A DNA stretch of 64,000 nucleotides from an uncultured Ruminococcus sp. (GTDB lineage Bacteria; Bacillota; Clostridia; Oscillospirales; Ruminococcaceae), in assembly GCA_900545345.1 (NCBI GenBank), contig UQYQ01000003.1, forward strand, positions 1 to 64,000. The letters run 5' to 3'. Below the pieces are notes generated by a model. It was given only the letters and a program-made list of their open reading frames with translations, was not told the DNA's origin and ran no database searches. Below, one piece after another: positions 15,278 through 23,976 of this stretch; the stretch's first letter is position 1; each line of letters starts with the position of its first letter. The translations under genes and the position numbers were made by a program.

Positions 15278-15317
15278 AACGCCAAACCGACGAGTATAGC
15301 ATCGGTTTGGCGTTTTC
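15278..15317 (+). terminator. Strong terminator hairpin, possibly bidirectional
   Basis: CGCCAAACCGA (15280-15290) pairs perfectly with TCGGTTTGGCG (15302-15312), followed by TTTT on the plus strand. It also lies about 90 bases beyond the 3' end of the leftward ParB-relaxase operon, where a weaker T-rich tail could make it work in both directions. Confidence 0.75.
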
Positions 15318-15402
15318 TACACTGTGCGATTTGTTTCGCCGCATTCGTATCAATATGAATCAGCGTGCATCACGGCCTCGTTCGCTCTGTCGCTTTAATA
15401 GC

Positions 15403-16269
15403 TCAAGGTCCTTGATGATGTCCGACGGATTTGTTCGTCGATATACCTGCCGGAAAGTATTTTTTCAAATCATCGCGTTTAAATTTTGTCTGCTCTTGTT
15501 GGTTTATCATCACCGCATAAATCATCTGGTCGTCCAGTATACCCTCCTGAGACAGCTTTTTAAGCCGAATACTCTGTGCGTGGGACGGCGTGCAGTCGTT
15601 CATATTGATTGCGTCAAGCAAAGTGAGCTGTTCGTCACGGTCAAGGTAGGAGATTTCAACCGCAGGGTTGAAAGCGATTTTATTATCATCTACCATTGAA
15701 AGCAGTTCGGGAATTAAGTAAGTTAAGCGGATATAGCGCTGGATTTGTCGCTCACTATCATCGCTGTCCTTGCTCACTTGCGTTATACTCAATAGCTTCT
15801 CGCCAACTTGGCGAGAAGCTATACCTTGATGCTTTATCGCTTCCAGCTTCATCTTATAGGCAAATGCTTTTTCGCTGGGAAGTATTGTTTCTCTTTGCAA
15901 ATTTGCGTCCACCATTGCAATAATTGCCTCGTCGTCTGACATCTCACGGACGATTACAGGCATTGTTTCAATCCCCAGCACCTGACACGCCGCAAGCCTT
16001 CTGTGCCCTGATACAAGCTCGTAGCCACCGTCAGGCAGCGGTCTTGCAAGTGCCGGAGTTATTGTGCCGACCTTGCGTATGCTTTCAATCATTCGCCCCA
16101 TTCCTTCGTTGTTCAATATCTTAAAGGGGTGATTCTTAAAAGGGTGAAGCTCACGCAGCGGTATATTTTGCACTCGCTCCAGATTGGCATCGTCCCGTTC
16201 TGTCTGCGTAGAAAATAAATTGTCCAACGAATGTGTCGGCAAAGTAAAATCCGATTTTCGTTTTGTCAT
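15403..16269 (-). CDS. ParB/RepB-like partition protein with frameshifted C-terminus
   Basis: The 288-residue product has the ParB N-terminal nuclease-like fold: IPLRELHPFKNHPFKI, then GMGRMIESIRKVGTITPALA and YELVSGHRRLAACQVLG, followed by a helix-turn-helix (SERQIQRYIRLTYLIPEL). The last 14 residues look out of frame: the adjacent frame continues SDIIKDLELLKRQSERGRDA and ends at 15345-15347, which fits the expected ParB-like tail. Its ATG overlaps the relaxase stop by 4 bases. Such genes accompany relaxases in clostridial mobilisable elements. Confidence 0.82.
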   Translation of the reverse strand: MTKRKSDFTLPTHSLDNLFSTQTERDDANLERVQNIPLRELHPFKNHPFKILNNEGMGRMIESIRKVGTITPALARPLPDGGYELVSGHRRLAACQVLGIETMPVIVREMSDDEAIIAMVDANLQRETILPSEKAFAYKMKLEAIKHQGIASRQVGEKLLSITQVSKDSDDSERQIQRYIRLTYLIPELLSMVDDNKIAFNPAVEISYLDRDEQLTLLDAINMNDCTPSHAQSIRLKKLSQEGILDDQMIYAVMINQQEQTKFKRDDLKKYFPAGISTNKSVGHHQGP

Positions 16270-17651
16270 CGTTCGTATCCTCTCTTTCTTGATTTATTAA
16301 GTCCGAAATATCGGCTTCGCATATTCTCCTCTATGAGAATGTTTTCTTTGATTTTAGGGTTGTCATCTATAATTCTTGCCGCTGTCTTTTTGTCCTTTCG
16401 GAGCTGAGCCAAAGCCTTTGTGCAGTCATCTCGCTTGGCAACAAGTTCTGCTTGTTCGTCGGGATTGTGGCAAGAATCAATATCTCGGTAGAGCATTTTG
16501 CGGTAATCCGATATGAGTTTTATTTCTGAGTCTGTGTTTTTTATAAATACTTCCACAGAGGAAATATCGGTTAAGTGATTGTCGCAAATGAGCTGTACCT
16601 GTGCGGTGTGGCGGTCAAGCCAACGGCAAGCCTCACGCATTTCGGGCGATAACGGCTTGTGCTTTTTATTCTTCGGCAGCACGCCGAGCAGATATAAATA
16701 TCTGAAATACAACGCCGTAAGTCCTGTAATCTTTTTTGCGGTTTTTAAGTTGCCTTTAACAAAATAAGCCTTTTGAATTGTTACATCGAAGTTCTTTTTT
16801 GCGGTAAACTCATTGTATAAGCGGTAAGCTTCCTGCCAGTTATTTTGCAGTGTATCTCTCATTTTGTCGTAAATGGCATCTCGGTCATAGGTTTCTCCCA
16901 AACGGTACAAACGAGTTGCTTTCTTGCTGTTAACAGAGCGAATAGTGGCGTACTTATGATATGGGTTTAGGTCGATTACATATCCGAGCTGTTTCATAAC
17001 ATAGGTGAAAGCTTTGGGATTTGTACTCATCGAAAGTGCTTTATCTATCGCCTCACGCATTAAATTGTAACGGGTAGGCTCGCCGTTCTTTTCCGCAAAG
17101 TACAGCTTGCGTGGTGTCTTTCCTTTAAGATTTTTAATGACCGTCAAACCGTTTTCTTTGCAAAGCTCATCGGAAATACTGCGCAGTTTCCAGTACGCTC
17201 CCTCGTTGCAGTTAAACTTCTTACCGTTTCACATATTCACCGAATTGATGACCAAATGATTGTGATATGTGCCGGTGTTAAAGTGCGTAGCGACCAGCAC
17301 TTGGTACTGATCGCCCCACATTCTTTTGGCAAGCTCTACGACGAGTTTGTGGGCAAGCTGCGGTGTGACTTCGCCTGTCTTAAAGCTCTGATATGCGTGA
17401 TAAGCCACATTACCTACTGCCTTATCAAAGCGTTCTTGTACCGCATTCATCTCGGCAAAAGCAGTTTCTGCGGTGCAGTTTACGCCTGTCACATACATGG
17501 CTTTTTCTTCACCGATTACAGTTTTTCGCTCGTCACTTGCGTAGTGAAGTGCCTTGCAAATATCGCTGTAAATCGTCTTGTCCGGGTTCGCCGCATAGCT
17601 TAAAACACGGCTGACGCTGTCGGTTATAGCCCATATTTTTGTTACTGCCAC
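16266..17651 (-). pseudogene. Relaxase (mobilisation nuclease) interrupted by TGA in place of Trp
   Basis: The first 140 codons carry a possible catalytic Tyr19 (VLSYAANPDKT) and the metal-binding histidines His123, His130 and His132 (HFNTGTYHNHLVINSV). Codon 141 is TGA (17229-17231) where relatives read W (NMWNGKKFN). The same frame then stays open for another 320 codons: NGKKFNCNEGAYWKLRSISD, ELCKENGLTVIKNLKGKTPR and on to 16266. So one base change splits one gene of about 462 codons. The second part alone lacks the active site. Confidence 0.85.
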
Positions 17652-17956
17652 GTCGAATCACTTGCGCTTTCCGGCTCACCGATTGAGTGGTAAGCCTTCA
17701 AAAATTTGCTAACAACATCGTTGAAGTTTGCATTTACATTGGCTTCGGAAAGCGACTTCCAATTGTCACGAAGTGAGGTCAAACCTCGGTAAGCTTCGTA
17801 AAATTCCTGCGGCAAGGTTGCCTGAACTTCCTTGCCCAATCCGAGTTTTCTAAGGTAAGCAGAGAGCGAAAGTCCGCATTTTTTAGCGGCAGTTTCCATT
17901 TTTCTTTTCTCTCCCTCAGTCACTAGAATATTAATTGCAGTTGTTCTTTGTCTCAT
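17642..17956 (-). CDS. mobC: MobC-like mobilisation accessory protein
   Basis: The 104-residue protein has the ribbon-helix-helix-like start (RTTAINILVTEGEKRKMETA, then AKKCGLSLSAYLRKLGLGKE) of plasmid MobC relaxosome proteins, with a helical tail. It would help the relaxase bind and melt the transfer origin. It overlaps the relaxase start by 10 bases and follows the region that probably holds oriT. The gene looks intact. Confidence 0.82.
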   Translation of the reverse strand: MRQRTTAINILVTEGEKRKMETAAKKCGLSLSAYLRKLGLGKEVQATLPQEFYEAYRGLTSLRDNWKSLSEANVNANFNDVVSKFLKAYHSIGEPESASDSTWQ

Positions 17957-18152
17957 ATATTTTCATTCCTTTCTCTGTATAATCGGGGTTACAGGGGCGG
18001 CAAGTCCCTTTCGGCAAATTGCCGCCGGTTTTGTCCGCTTCAAAGGCAACACAAAACCTATGCTCGCTATCCTTACGGATTGGCATTACCTGTATAGCCT
18101 TATATCCACTTTCTTAAAAAGTGACGATAGTGACGGCTGTGACGACTTTTTC
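17957..18152. other. Candidate oriT region between mobC and repA-like gene
   Basis: This 196-bp gap is much more GC-rich than its neighbours and contains an 8-bp inverted repeat GGCGGCAA/TTGCCGCC around 17997-18029, as expected for a relaxase-binding hairpin. Position directly upstream of mobC and the relaxase is the usual oriT location. No nick-site consensus was recognised. Confidence 0.4.
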
Positions 18153-18201
18153 CTATATAGCGGATTTATTGTCATCGCCGTCATTGCCGTCACACTTTTT
18201 T
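18116..18201. repeat. Large imperfect inverted repeat at the 3' end of the repA-like gene
   Basis: The left arm begins AAAAAGTGACGATAGTGACG (18116 on) and the right arm ends with GCCGTCACACTTTTTT (to 18201). Each arm contains repeated GTGACGG/GTCATCG-like units. It could be a terminator for the repA-like gene or a protein-binding repeat cluster. The right arm encodes the DGNDGDD tail of the protein. Confidence 0.5.
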
Positions 18202-19178
18202 AAGCGAATCAGTCGGCTTGTGCCGGTGCGTTTTGTTTTGTATTCGATGCCTTGCGGCTGAAAAATTTCCGAAGAAAATCTGGCAAGCATTTTGGTCACA
18301 ACATTTGGTGTAACCTCGGTTTCGTTTATCTGCGTTAAAAGTTCCGTTGCAGTGCCTTGCCACTCTTTATGTTCCGAAATAAAATCAACCAGCCGGAAAA
18401 TAAACTTCGGAATTTCTTCACGGTGAATATCCTCCATATCCTTTCGCTCGACCAACTCCCACAAGCGACTGCGGTTGTCAAACTTCAAGGTAATCTCCTG
18501 ATATTCAATGTCACGACCGGTGGCAAGCAGCGTTCCCATTTCATTGGCACGGCTGCGCTTCAAAACAAAATTCGTATCTGCCGCACCTGTGATACCGGTG
18601 GAGCCTGACACCTCGTTGAATGGGTCGCTGACATCTTTCAGCTTCCTAACGTGATGAACAACCACGACAGCAACGCCGTACTTATCCGAAATATTTTTCA
18701 GTGCCGTTACATCGTCGTAGTCGCCTGCATACATTCCGCTTTTTCCGCCGGTGCTTTTTGAATCTCGTACCTTTTGAAAGGTGTCGATAATGACAAGCTT
18801 TGTTTTCGGAAAGTCGGAAAGATACTGTTCGATTTGCTGTTCCAAGCCGTTGCCGATTTGAAAACTTGTTGTGGCAATGCGAAGTTCGGGCGGGGCTTCG
18901 TCTATGATTTGATACAGGCGGCTTTGTATTCTTGCGTAGGTATCTTCCAAGCAGAGATAAAGCACATCGCTCTTATTGGTTTCAAATTCCCACACGGGTT
19001 GTCCTCTCGCCACTTGAATACCGAGCCAAAGCATAAGCCAGCTCTTGCCGATTTTACTTGAACCCGAAAGCACACTAAGTCCTTGCGGTATCAAGCCGTC
19101 AACCACAAATAAAGTCTTGCTTATCGGCGTTGACAGCAGCGTGTCCGCATCGATTGTTTTCAGCTTTTCAACTTGCAT
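18153..19178 (-). CDS. RepA-like AAA/RecA-fold helicase-type ATPase
   Basis: The 341-residue protein has Walker A SGSSKIGKSW (about residues 38-47), DVLYLCLEDT (about 70-79), Walker B KLVIIDTFQK (about 132-141) and VAVVVVHHVRKLKD (about 172-185), the hexameric RepA/KaiC-like arrangement. A C-terminal winged-helix-like portion follows. It probably drives replication of the excised island or acts in mobilisation. It overlaps the excisionase-like gene by 11 bases. The acidic GDDGDD-like tail is part of the inverted repeat noted separately. Confidence 0.82.
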   Translation of the reverse strand: MQVEKLKTIDADTLLSTPISKTLFVVDGLIPQGLSVLSGSSKIGKSWLMLWLGIQVARGQPVWEFETNKSDVLYLCLEDTYARIQSRLYQIIDEAPPELRIATTSFQIGNGLEQQIEQYLSDFPKTKLVIIDTFQKVRDSKSTGGKSGMYAGDYDDVTALKNISDKYGVAVVVVHHVRKLKDVSDPFNEVSGSTGITGAADTNFVLKRSRANEMGTLLATGRDIEYQEITLKFDNRSRLWELVERKDMEDIHREEIPKFIFRLVDFISEHKEWQGTATELLTQINETEVTPNVVTKMLARFSSEIFQPQGIEYKTKRTGTSRLIRLKKCDGNDGDDNKSAI

Positions 19179-19395
19179 TCTTCACACCTTCTTCCATAAC
19201 ATAATTGATGACATTGACTTTCGGAATCTTAAAAGCGTTTCCGATTTTAACGCCGGAGATATATCCGTTGTTAATCAGGTCGTATGCCAAGTGTCGGCTT
19301 ACGCCGAGCATTTGTTGAAGCTGAGCTATCGTGACGATGTCCGGATAGTTTGGGAACATCATCTTGTAAAGCTCTTTCAATTCTGTTTTTCTCAT
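19168..19395 (-). CDS. Excisionase-type helix-turn-helix protein
   Basis: The 75-residue protein carries DIVTIAQLQQMLGVSRHLAY, then DLINNGYISGVKIGNAFKIP, the MerR/excisionase-like winged helix. It is the first gene of the leftward repA-mobC-relaxase-parB block, preceded by AAGGAGGTTAAGA. It may be the island's Xis or a regulator of the operon. Confidence 0.78.
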   Translation of the reverse strand: MRKTELKELYKMMFPNYPDIVTIAQLQQMLGVSRHLAYDLINNGYISGVKIGNAFKIPKVNVINYVMEEGVKNAS

Positions 19396-19760
19396 CTTCT
19401 TAACCTCCTTTGTGAGAAAAAAGCTGCACAGTATGTACGGCTATGTAAGAGACAACAGTTGAAAGGAGGACTCTATCTGTTGCCTTTTCGCCGTTCTGCC
19501 CGAATGTCGTTTTTGTTATCCCTGCCCCCATCTCAGCGGCGTTGCTTCGCTTTCGTCGTCTCCGACTGTCATCGCAAAGTCATATCCCATTCGGACGGTC
19601 ATTCAGTTTTAGAAAATCAAATTGATTACAATTTTGATTTGCAAATTTATTATAGCTATGCATTGACACGAAGGCAATACTTTTGTATAATGTTCTTTGT
19701 AGTGATTTAGATTTGCTAATTGTTCGAAAATTCTCATTTTCTAAAACGGAGGTCTTGGCA
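19396..19760. other. Divergent intergenic region, 365 bp
   Basis: It separates the leftward replication/mobilisation block from the rightward DUF6076 gene. I see one strong rightward promoter at 19663-19691, an inverted repeat of AAAATCAAA/TTTGATTT around 19614-19641, and no convincing gene. A GAAAGGAGG at 19460 is not followed by a plausible frame. Confidence 0.6.
19663..19691 (+). promoter_or_regulatory. Promoter of the DUF6076 gene
   Basis: TTGACA (19663-19668) and TATAAT (19686-19691) are 17 bases apart, 69 bases before the start codon. Confidence 0.8.
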
Positions 19761-21182
19761 ATGAGAGAAAACCTACTCCAAACAGAGGATAAATACAGTG
19801 CCGTGTACTTTGGATTTGCTCCAAACAGATGCCACATAACAAACGACGAAAAATCTTGCGTACTTTCCGTGAACAACGAGTACAATTACTCAAAACTTCT
19901 TGAGCTGTATAACGCTATCGAAGTCGATAAACGAGAAGCGATTACTTTGGCTGTTACCGGCAAAAAAGAATTTGCTTTATCGGATGGTGAACTTTCTCAA
20001 ATTAAGCAGGATACTGCCGATACGCTTGCTCGTTTGCGAGCCGTTACGCAAAAAATAAATTCTGCATTTGACTTTCTTCCTATGGGCGACAGCAGAGCTT
20101 ATATCTCACCGATGAACACCGCTTCTGTCTTTTTTTCACCGGGCGAAGGAATTTTGAATTTTCTCTATGCTGATTTTGATTCGGCGTATAATGAATGCCT
20201 GAATCGCACAAAAAAAGACCTGCCTGATGAGACAAGTCGTGATATATCTTTACTGACCGAAAAAGAAAAGAAATTGTATTATTATTTGGCTTTAACCGAA
20301 ACGCAAAAACGCTTTAAGCCATTGATAGAAGCTTCGCTGTTTACAGCGGAATTTCCGCCTATTCTGCTTAGTTGTTCAGAGCAAGAGTTGACAGACTATT
20401 ACCACTATCTTAAAAAATTGCAAAACAATCTATTGTATTTAATCGAAGCGACATTTGACGAGAATTTTTGCGACGGATTTTTCAATCAACTTAGCCATAA
20501 AACAAGACTTGCAGGCTACTGCCGTAAGCACGGATTGCCGACAGAGCAAAAGCGAACGATTGTGCATAGCATCAGCATTGTTGAGGTCGAACATCAGATG
20601 GAAAATGTACTTGAGGGCTGTGTAGAGACTGATTTTGATTTGGATATCAAGATGGCTGCCGCTTCGGAAGTCTCTCCGAGTGTTCAAAAGAATTTGGATA
20701 AGCTTGGTTTTACTATGCCGGAAATGATTGCCCTGTTTGCAATGCAGGCCGACGAGTACGAAACCTGTATTTGCGAAAGTATTGAACAGCAAATTGAGTT
20801 TGAACTGATACAATTATTAAAGTCCGACATCGGAATGCGCAAGTGCAAACGCTGCGGTAAGTATTTCATTATGAAAGGCAATTACGACACCAACTACTGC
20901 GACCGTATTGCCGAGGGTGAAACCCGCAATTGCCAAGACTTAGCCGCACAAGAGAACTATAAAAAGAAAATGGCGGACAATGCCGCCATTCCGTTGTATC
21001 AAAAGTATTACAAGCGCTATGCCGCCCGTGTTCGTGTAAGGCAGATTAAAGAACCAGATTTCAAAAAGTGGAAGTATCAGGCAATGACCAAGCGTGACGA
21101 ATGCTCCGACGGTAAAATAACTCTTGCGGATTTTGAAGAATGGCTTGAGGGCAGCTTCTCGAATAGGAAGAAGAAACAATAG
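19761..21182 (+). CDS. DUF6076 protein with C-terminal zinc finger
   Basis: The 473-residue product is largely helical. Near the C-terminus it has KCKRCGKYFIMKGNYDTNYC followed by a cysteine in TRNCQDLAAQ, a zinc knuckle resembling those of CGNR-type or phage-integrase-like proteins, and then a conserved YKRYAARVRVRQIKE region. This matches DUF6076, common in clostridial mobile elements and of unknown function. The start at 19761 follows ACGGAGGT. A strong terminator comes directly after it. Confidence 0.72.
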   Translation: MRENLLQTEDKYSAVYFGFAPNRCHITNDEKSCVLSVNNEYNYSKLLELYNAIEVDKREAITLAVTGKKEFALSDGELSQIKQDTADTLARLRAVTQKINSAFDFLPMGDSRAYISPMNTASVFFSPGEGILNFLYADFDSAYNECLNRTKKDLPDETSRDISLLTEKEKKLYYYLALTETQKRFKPLIEASLFTAEFPPILLSCSEQELTDYYHYLKKLQNNLLYLIEATFDENFCDGFFNQLSHKTRLAGYCRKHGLPTEQKRTIVHSISIVEVEHQMENVLEGCVETDFDLDIKMAAASEVSPSVQKNLDKLGFTMPEMIALFAMQADEYETCICESIEQQIEFELIQLLKSDIGMRKCKRCGKYFIMKGNYDTNYCDRIAEGETRNCQDLAAQENYKKKMADNAAIPLYQKYYKRYAARVRVRQIKEPDFKKWKYQAMTKRDECSDGKITLADFEEWLEGSFSNRKKKQ

Positions 21183-21215
21183 GCAACCTTTTTCAATGAA
21201 CAACCAAATTTTCCC

Positions 21216-21248
21216 AAGCGGAACTGTAACAAAAACAGTTCCGCTTTT
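21216..21248 (+). terminator. Terminator of the DUF6076 gene
   Basis: AAGCGGAACTGT (21216-21227) pairs perfectly with ACAGTTCCGCTT (21235-21246), followed by TTATAATG. Confidence 0.85.
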
Positions 21249-21290
21249 ATAATGATTTCTTGTCTTTCCGTTATAAATCCGCAATAATCC

Positions 21291-21319
21291 TTGATTTTAA
21301 GTCTAAAATATGCTATACT
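21291..21319 (+). promoter_or_regulatory. Promoter of the HTH-Fic operon
   Basis: TTGATT (21291-21296) and TATACT (21314-21319) are 17 bases apart, about 40 bases before the helix-turn-helix gene. Confidence 0.65.
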
Positions 21320-21360
21320 AAAATTGTATGAATATAACCACCCGAAAGTGAGGATAATTT

Positions 21361-21549
21361 ATGGATTCCAACATCGAACGCTGGTACTCAATGAAAGAAA
21401 TTTGCGAATACCTCGGAGTCAGCCGTGACACCGTACTCGCTTGGATAGAAAAAAGAAATATGCCCGCCGCAAAAATCGGACGCCTTTGGAAATTCAAGGT
21501 CAGCGAAGTAGACGCTTGGATGAAATCCGGCGTTGCGGCAGATAAGTAA
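21361..21549 (+). CDS. Excisionase-family (HTH_17) DNA-binding protein
   Basis: The 62-residue protein is a single winged helix: WYSMKEICEYLGVSRDTVLA, then WIEKRNMPAAKIGRLWKFKV and DAWMKSG. It matches the excisionase/HTH_17 family often placed first in restriction and toxin operons as a regulator. Here it precedes a small unknown gene, the Fic gene and the FokI-like system, so it may regulate them. The start is preceded by GTGAGGATAATTT. Confidence 0.85.
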   Translation: MDSNIERWYSMKEICEYLGVSRDTVLAWIEKRNMPAAKIGRLWKFKVSEVDAWMKSGVAADK

Positions 21550-21560
21550 GGGTACGCATT

Positions 21561-21770
21561 ATGAACGAAGAACGATTAAACGCTTTTGAAAAAATGCTTT
21601 CCGACATTCTTGTGCAGTATGACTCGGTTACAGAGAAATTGGCGGTGCTCAAGGCTGAAGGCAAAGAGAAAACCGTTACCTATCGCCAGCTTTTTACAAA
21701 CAAACTGCAATATCAAACGATATTGTCTTACTACCGGACATACGGTCTTTTGGATAAGGATAATAAATAA
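21561..21770 (+). CDS. Small protein of unknown function upstream of fic
   Basis: The 69-residue protein is charged and helical (NEERLNAFEKMLSDILVQYD and KLAVLKAEGKEKTVTYRQLF). It resembles small conserved proteins found between the HTH and Fic genes in clostridial islands. It lies 11 bases after the HTH gene and 13 bases before fic, so all three should be one operon. A role as Fic partner is only a guess. Confidence 0.65.
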   Translation: MNEERLNAFEKMLSDILVQYDSVTEKLAVLKAEGKEKTVTYRQLFTNKLQYQTILSYYRTYGLLDKDNK

Positions 21771-21783
21771 CGGAGGTGCAAAT

Positions 21784-22866
21784 ATGCTCGATAAGAATTG
21801 GCAATTTGAACTTGAAGAATATATAAAGCAGGGCGAGCCTGAAAGAGCCGAAAAAAGCGAAGCTTGGCAAACTGCTATCGGTTTGCAGGCAGTTGACGGG
21901 CTGAAAACCTCCGAATATCTGCTGGATACTGCGAAGGATCACATTGAGGGTAAAATAACCATCGATGAGGCTCAGAAGCGTATTCACAGCTATTATGAGC
22001 AGAGAACCACCCGTACAGAAATCGAAAACGAAACCAAAGAGGCAGATATTGTATCTGCAAGAATAACGAAGCTTTTGGGCGAAAAGGCGTTTCAATTTTC
22101 TCCTGCCGAGTGGGTTACCATTCACCGCAGATTGTTTGAGGGCGTATTCAATCACGCCGGACAAATTCGTCAGTATAACATTTCCAAAAAAGAATGGATA
22201 CTGAACGGCGAAACGGTTATATACGCTGATTTCAATAGCATAAAAGACACTTTGGATTATGATTTTGCCACCGAAAAAAAGTTTTCCTATGAGGGACTGT
22301 CGGTTGAAGCGTCAGTGAAACACCTTGCAAAATTTGCATCGGATATTTGGCAGATTCATCCCTTCGGCGAGGGTAACACCAGAGCCACCGCCGTGTTTAT
22401 GATTAAGTATATAAAAACCTTTGGGTTCCGTGTCAATAATGATGCGTTCCGGGAAAATTCTTGGTATTTCCGTAATGCACTGGTTCGTGCAAACTATAAC
22501 GATTTGCAAAAAGGTATTCATTCCACCACAAAGTTTTTGGAATTGTTTTTTTCGAACCTTCTACTCGGTACAAACTACGAATTAAAAAATCGATATATGC
22601 ACGTTGATTTTGTGGATGAGAACACTTCCCAAAGTGCCAAAAGCGAAACGCCAAAGTGCCAAATTGACACTTTGAAGTGTACTTTAGAAGAACTTGCCGT
22701 GTTAGATTTAATAAAAAAGAACCCGTCCATTAAGCAAGCTGAACTTGCAGAACAAACAGGAAAGTCTGTACGAAGCATAAAGCGCATTATAGACTCTCTG
22801 AAAGAGAAACAATACATCCGTAGAGTTGACGGCAAACGCTACGGCAAGTGGGAAGTATTAGTGTAA
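21784..22866 (+). CDS. Fic-domain protein with VbhA-like N-terminus and C-terminal winged helix
   Basis: Fic proteins usually transfer AMP to target proteins. The 360-residue product has an N-terminal VbhA-type antitoxin-like region (residues about 26-72, AIGLQAVDGLKTSEYL, then HIEGKITIDEAQKRIHSYY), the Fic core with the canonical HPFGEGNTR loop (192-200, catalytic His192), and a C-terminal winged helix (AELAEQTGKSVRSIKRIIDS). The usual inhibitory motif S/TxxxE reads LxxxD here (LQAVDG), so self-inhibition is uncertain. The start at 21784 follows CGGAGGTGCAAAT. Confidence 0.88.
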   Translation: MLDKNWQFELEEYIKQGEPERAEKSEAWQTAIGLQAVDGLKTSEYLLDTAKDHIEGKITIDEAQKRIHSYYEQRTTRTEIENETKEADIVSARITKLLGEKAFQFSPAEWVTIHRRLFEGVFNHAGQIRQYNISKKEWILNGETVIYADFNSIKDTLDYDFATEKKFSYEGLSVEASVKHLAKFASDIWQIHPFGEGNTRATAVFMIKYIKTFGFRVNNDAFRENSWYFRNALVRANYNDLQKGIHSTTKFLELFFSNLLLGTNYELKNRYMHVDFVDENTSQSAKSETPKCQIDTLKCTLEELAVLDLIKKNPSIKQAELAEQTGKSVRSIKRIIDSLKEKQYIRRVDGKRYGKWEVLV

Positions 22867-22961
22867 TATAGCTGTGCGGTATATATAATGCATCGACAAC
22901 AGTTACTACTACAAGGGTTATACGACCTTCAAGACGGAAGAATTAAAATAGGAGATATGTT

Positions 22962-23972
22962 ATGCGCTTTATTGGCGGAAAGAGTTTAATGCTAAATCAA
23001 ATTGACAGCGTTATAAGCGAAAATATAAATGATGATATTTCTATTGTTGGTGATTTATTTTGCGGTTCCGGTGTAGTATCTCAACATTTTAAAAAGCAAG
23101 GAAAAAAAGTAATTTCTAACGATATCATGTATATGAGTTATGTTCTTGTTAGAGGGATGACTGAGTTAAATACTACTCCAAATTTTGATGGTTTAGCTGG
23201 AATTGATGTGTTTGAATATCTAAACAACATTTCAACCGAAATAGATAAAAGTACGGCATTTATTTACAAAAACTATACACCTAATGATTCATGTAATCGA
23301 ATGTATTTTCAGCCAAATAACGCTTTAAAAATAGATGCGATTAGACAACAAATTGAGAAATGGTTGCAAAACAAAAAAATAACTGAAAGCGAATATTATT
23401 ATTTGCTTGCTTGCTTAATATCTGCTGTTCCATATGTTGCAAATATAACAGGTGTGTATGCTGCCTATTTGAAACATTGGGATAAAAGAACTTATAACCA
23501 ACTTCAAATCAATCCCATAGAAATAATCAATAGTAACGAAACTTGTGAATCTTACAATATGGATGCAATAGAACTATGCAAATCTCAAAAGTTTGATTTG
23601 GTATATATTGATACCCCATATAATCAAAGGGAATATTCTGCAAACTATCATATTCTTGAAACAATAGCAAAATATGATATGCCATCTATTAATGGTGTAA
23701 CAGGAATGCGACCCTATAAAAAATCAGCATTCTGCTCAAAGTCTTCTGTAAAACAAGCTTTTGAGGCTTTATTTCACAATCTTCAATCAAAATATGCAAT
23801 AGTCAGTTACAACAATGAAGGGTTACTAGACACAAAAGAAATGATTTCTCTTTTTAATAATTTTGGAACTGTAAAGCTGTATGAATATCCATACAGAAGA
23901 TATAAAAGTAAAATCCCTAACAATAAAATCGGGCTAAAGGAACAAATCTATTTTATAAGTTTGGAGGAGTAG
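22962..23972 (+). CDS. FokI-type adenine methyltransferase, first half (M1)
   Basis: The 336-residue protein matches the N-terminal half of M.FokI as I know it: MRFIGGKSLMLNQID, motif I DLFCGSGVVS (31-40), ISNDIMYMSYVL, the ERMYF-like block NRMYF, the GVYAAYLKHWDKR block (164-176) and NNEGLL near the end. It would methylate adenine on one strand of an asymmetric site. The catalytic motif is DTPY (217-220) rather than the usual DPPY. It lies 4 bases before the second methyltransferase gene. Confidence 0.9.
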   Translation: MRFIGGKSLMLNQIDSVISENINDDISIVGDLFCGSGVVSQHFKKQGKKVISNDIMYMSYVLVRGMTELNTTPNFDGLAGIDVFEYLNNISTEIDKSTAFIYKNYTPNDSCNRMYFQPNNALKIDAIRQQIEKWLQNKKITESEYYYLLACLISAVPYVANITGVYAAYLKHWDKRTYNQLQINPIEIINSNETCESYNMDAIELCKSQKFDLVYIDTPYNQREYSANYHILETIAKYDMPSINGVTGMRPYKKSAFCSKSSVKQAFEALFHNLQSKYAIVSYNNEGLLDTKEMISLFNNFGTVKLYEYPYRRYKSKIPNNKIGLKEQIYFISLEE

Positions 23973-23976
23973 CAAT

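Noticed and set aside
15307..15699. Rightward open frame of 130 codons
   Set aside because: It is antisense to the ParB-like gene, without ribosome site or domain.
17229..17231. TGA read as Trp (code reassignment or recoding)
   Set aside because: TGA ends many intact genes in this window, including prophage and core genes, so a nonsense mutation is simpler.
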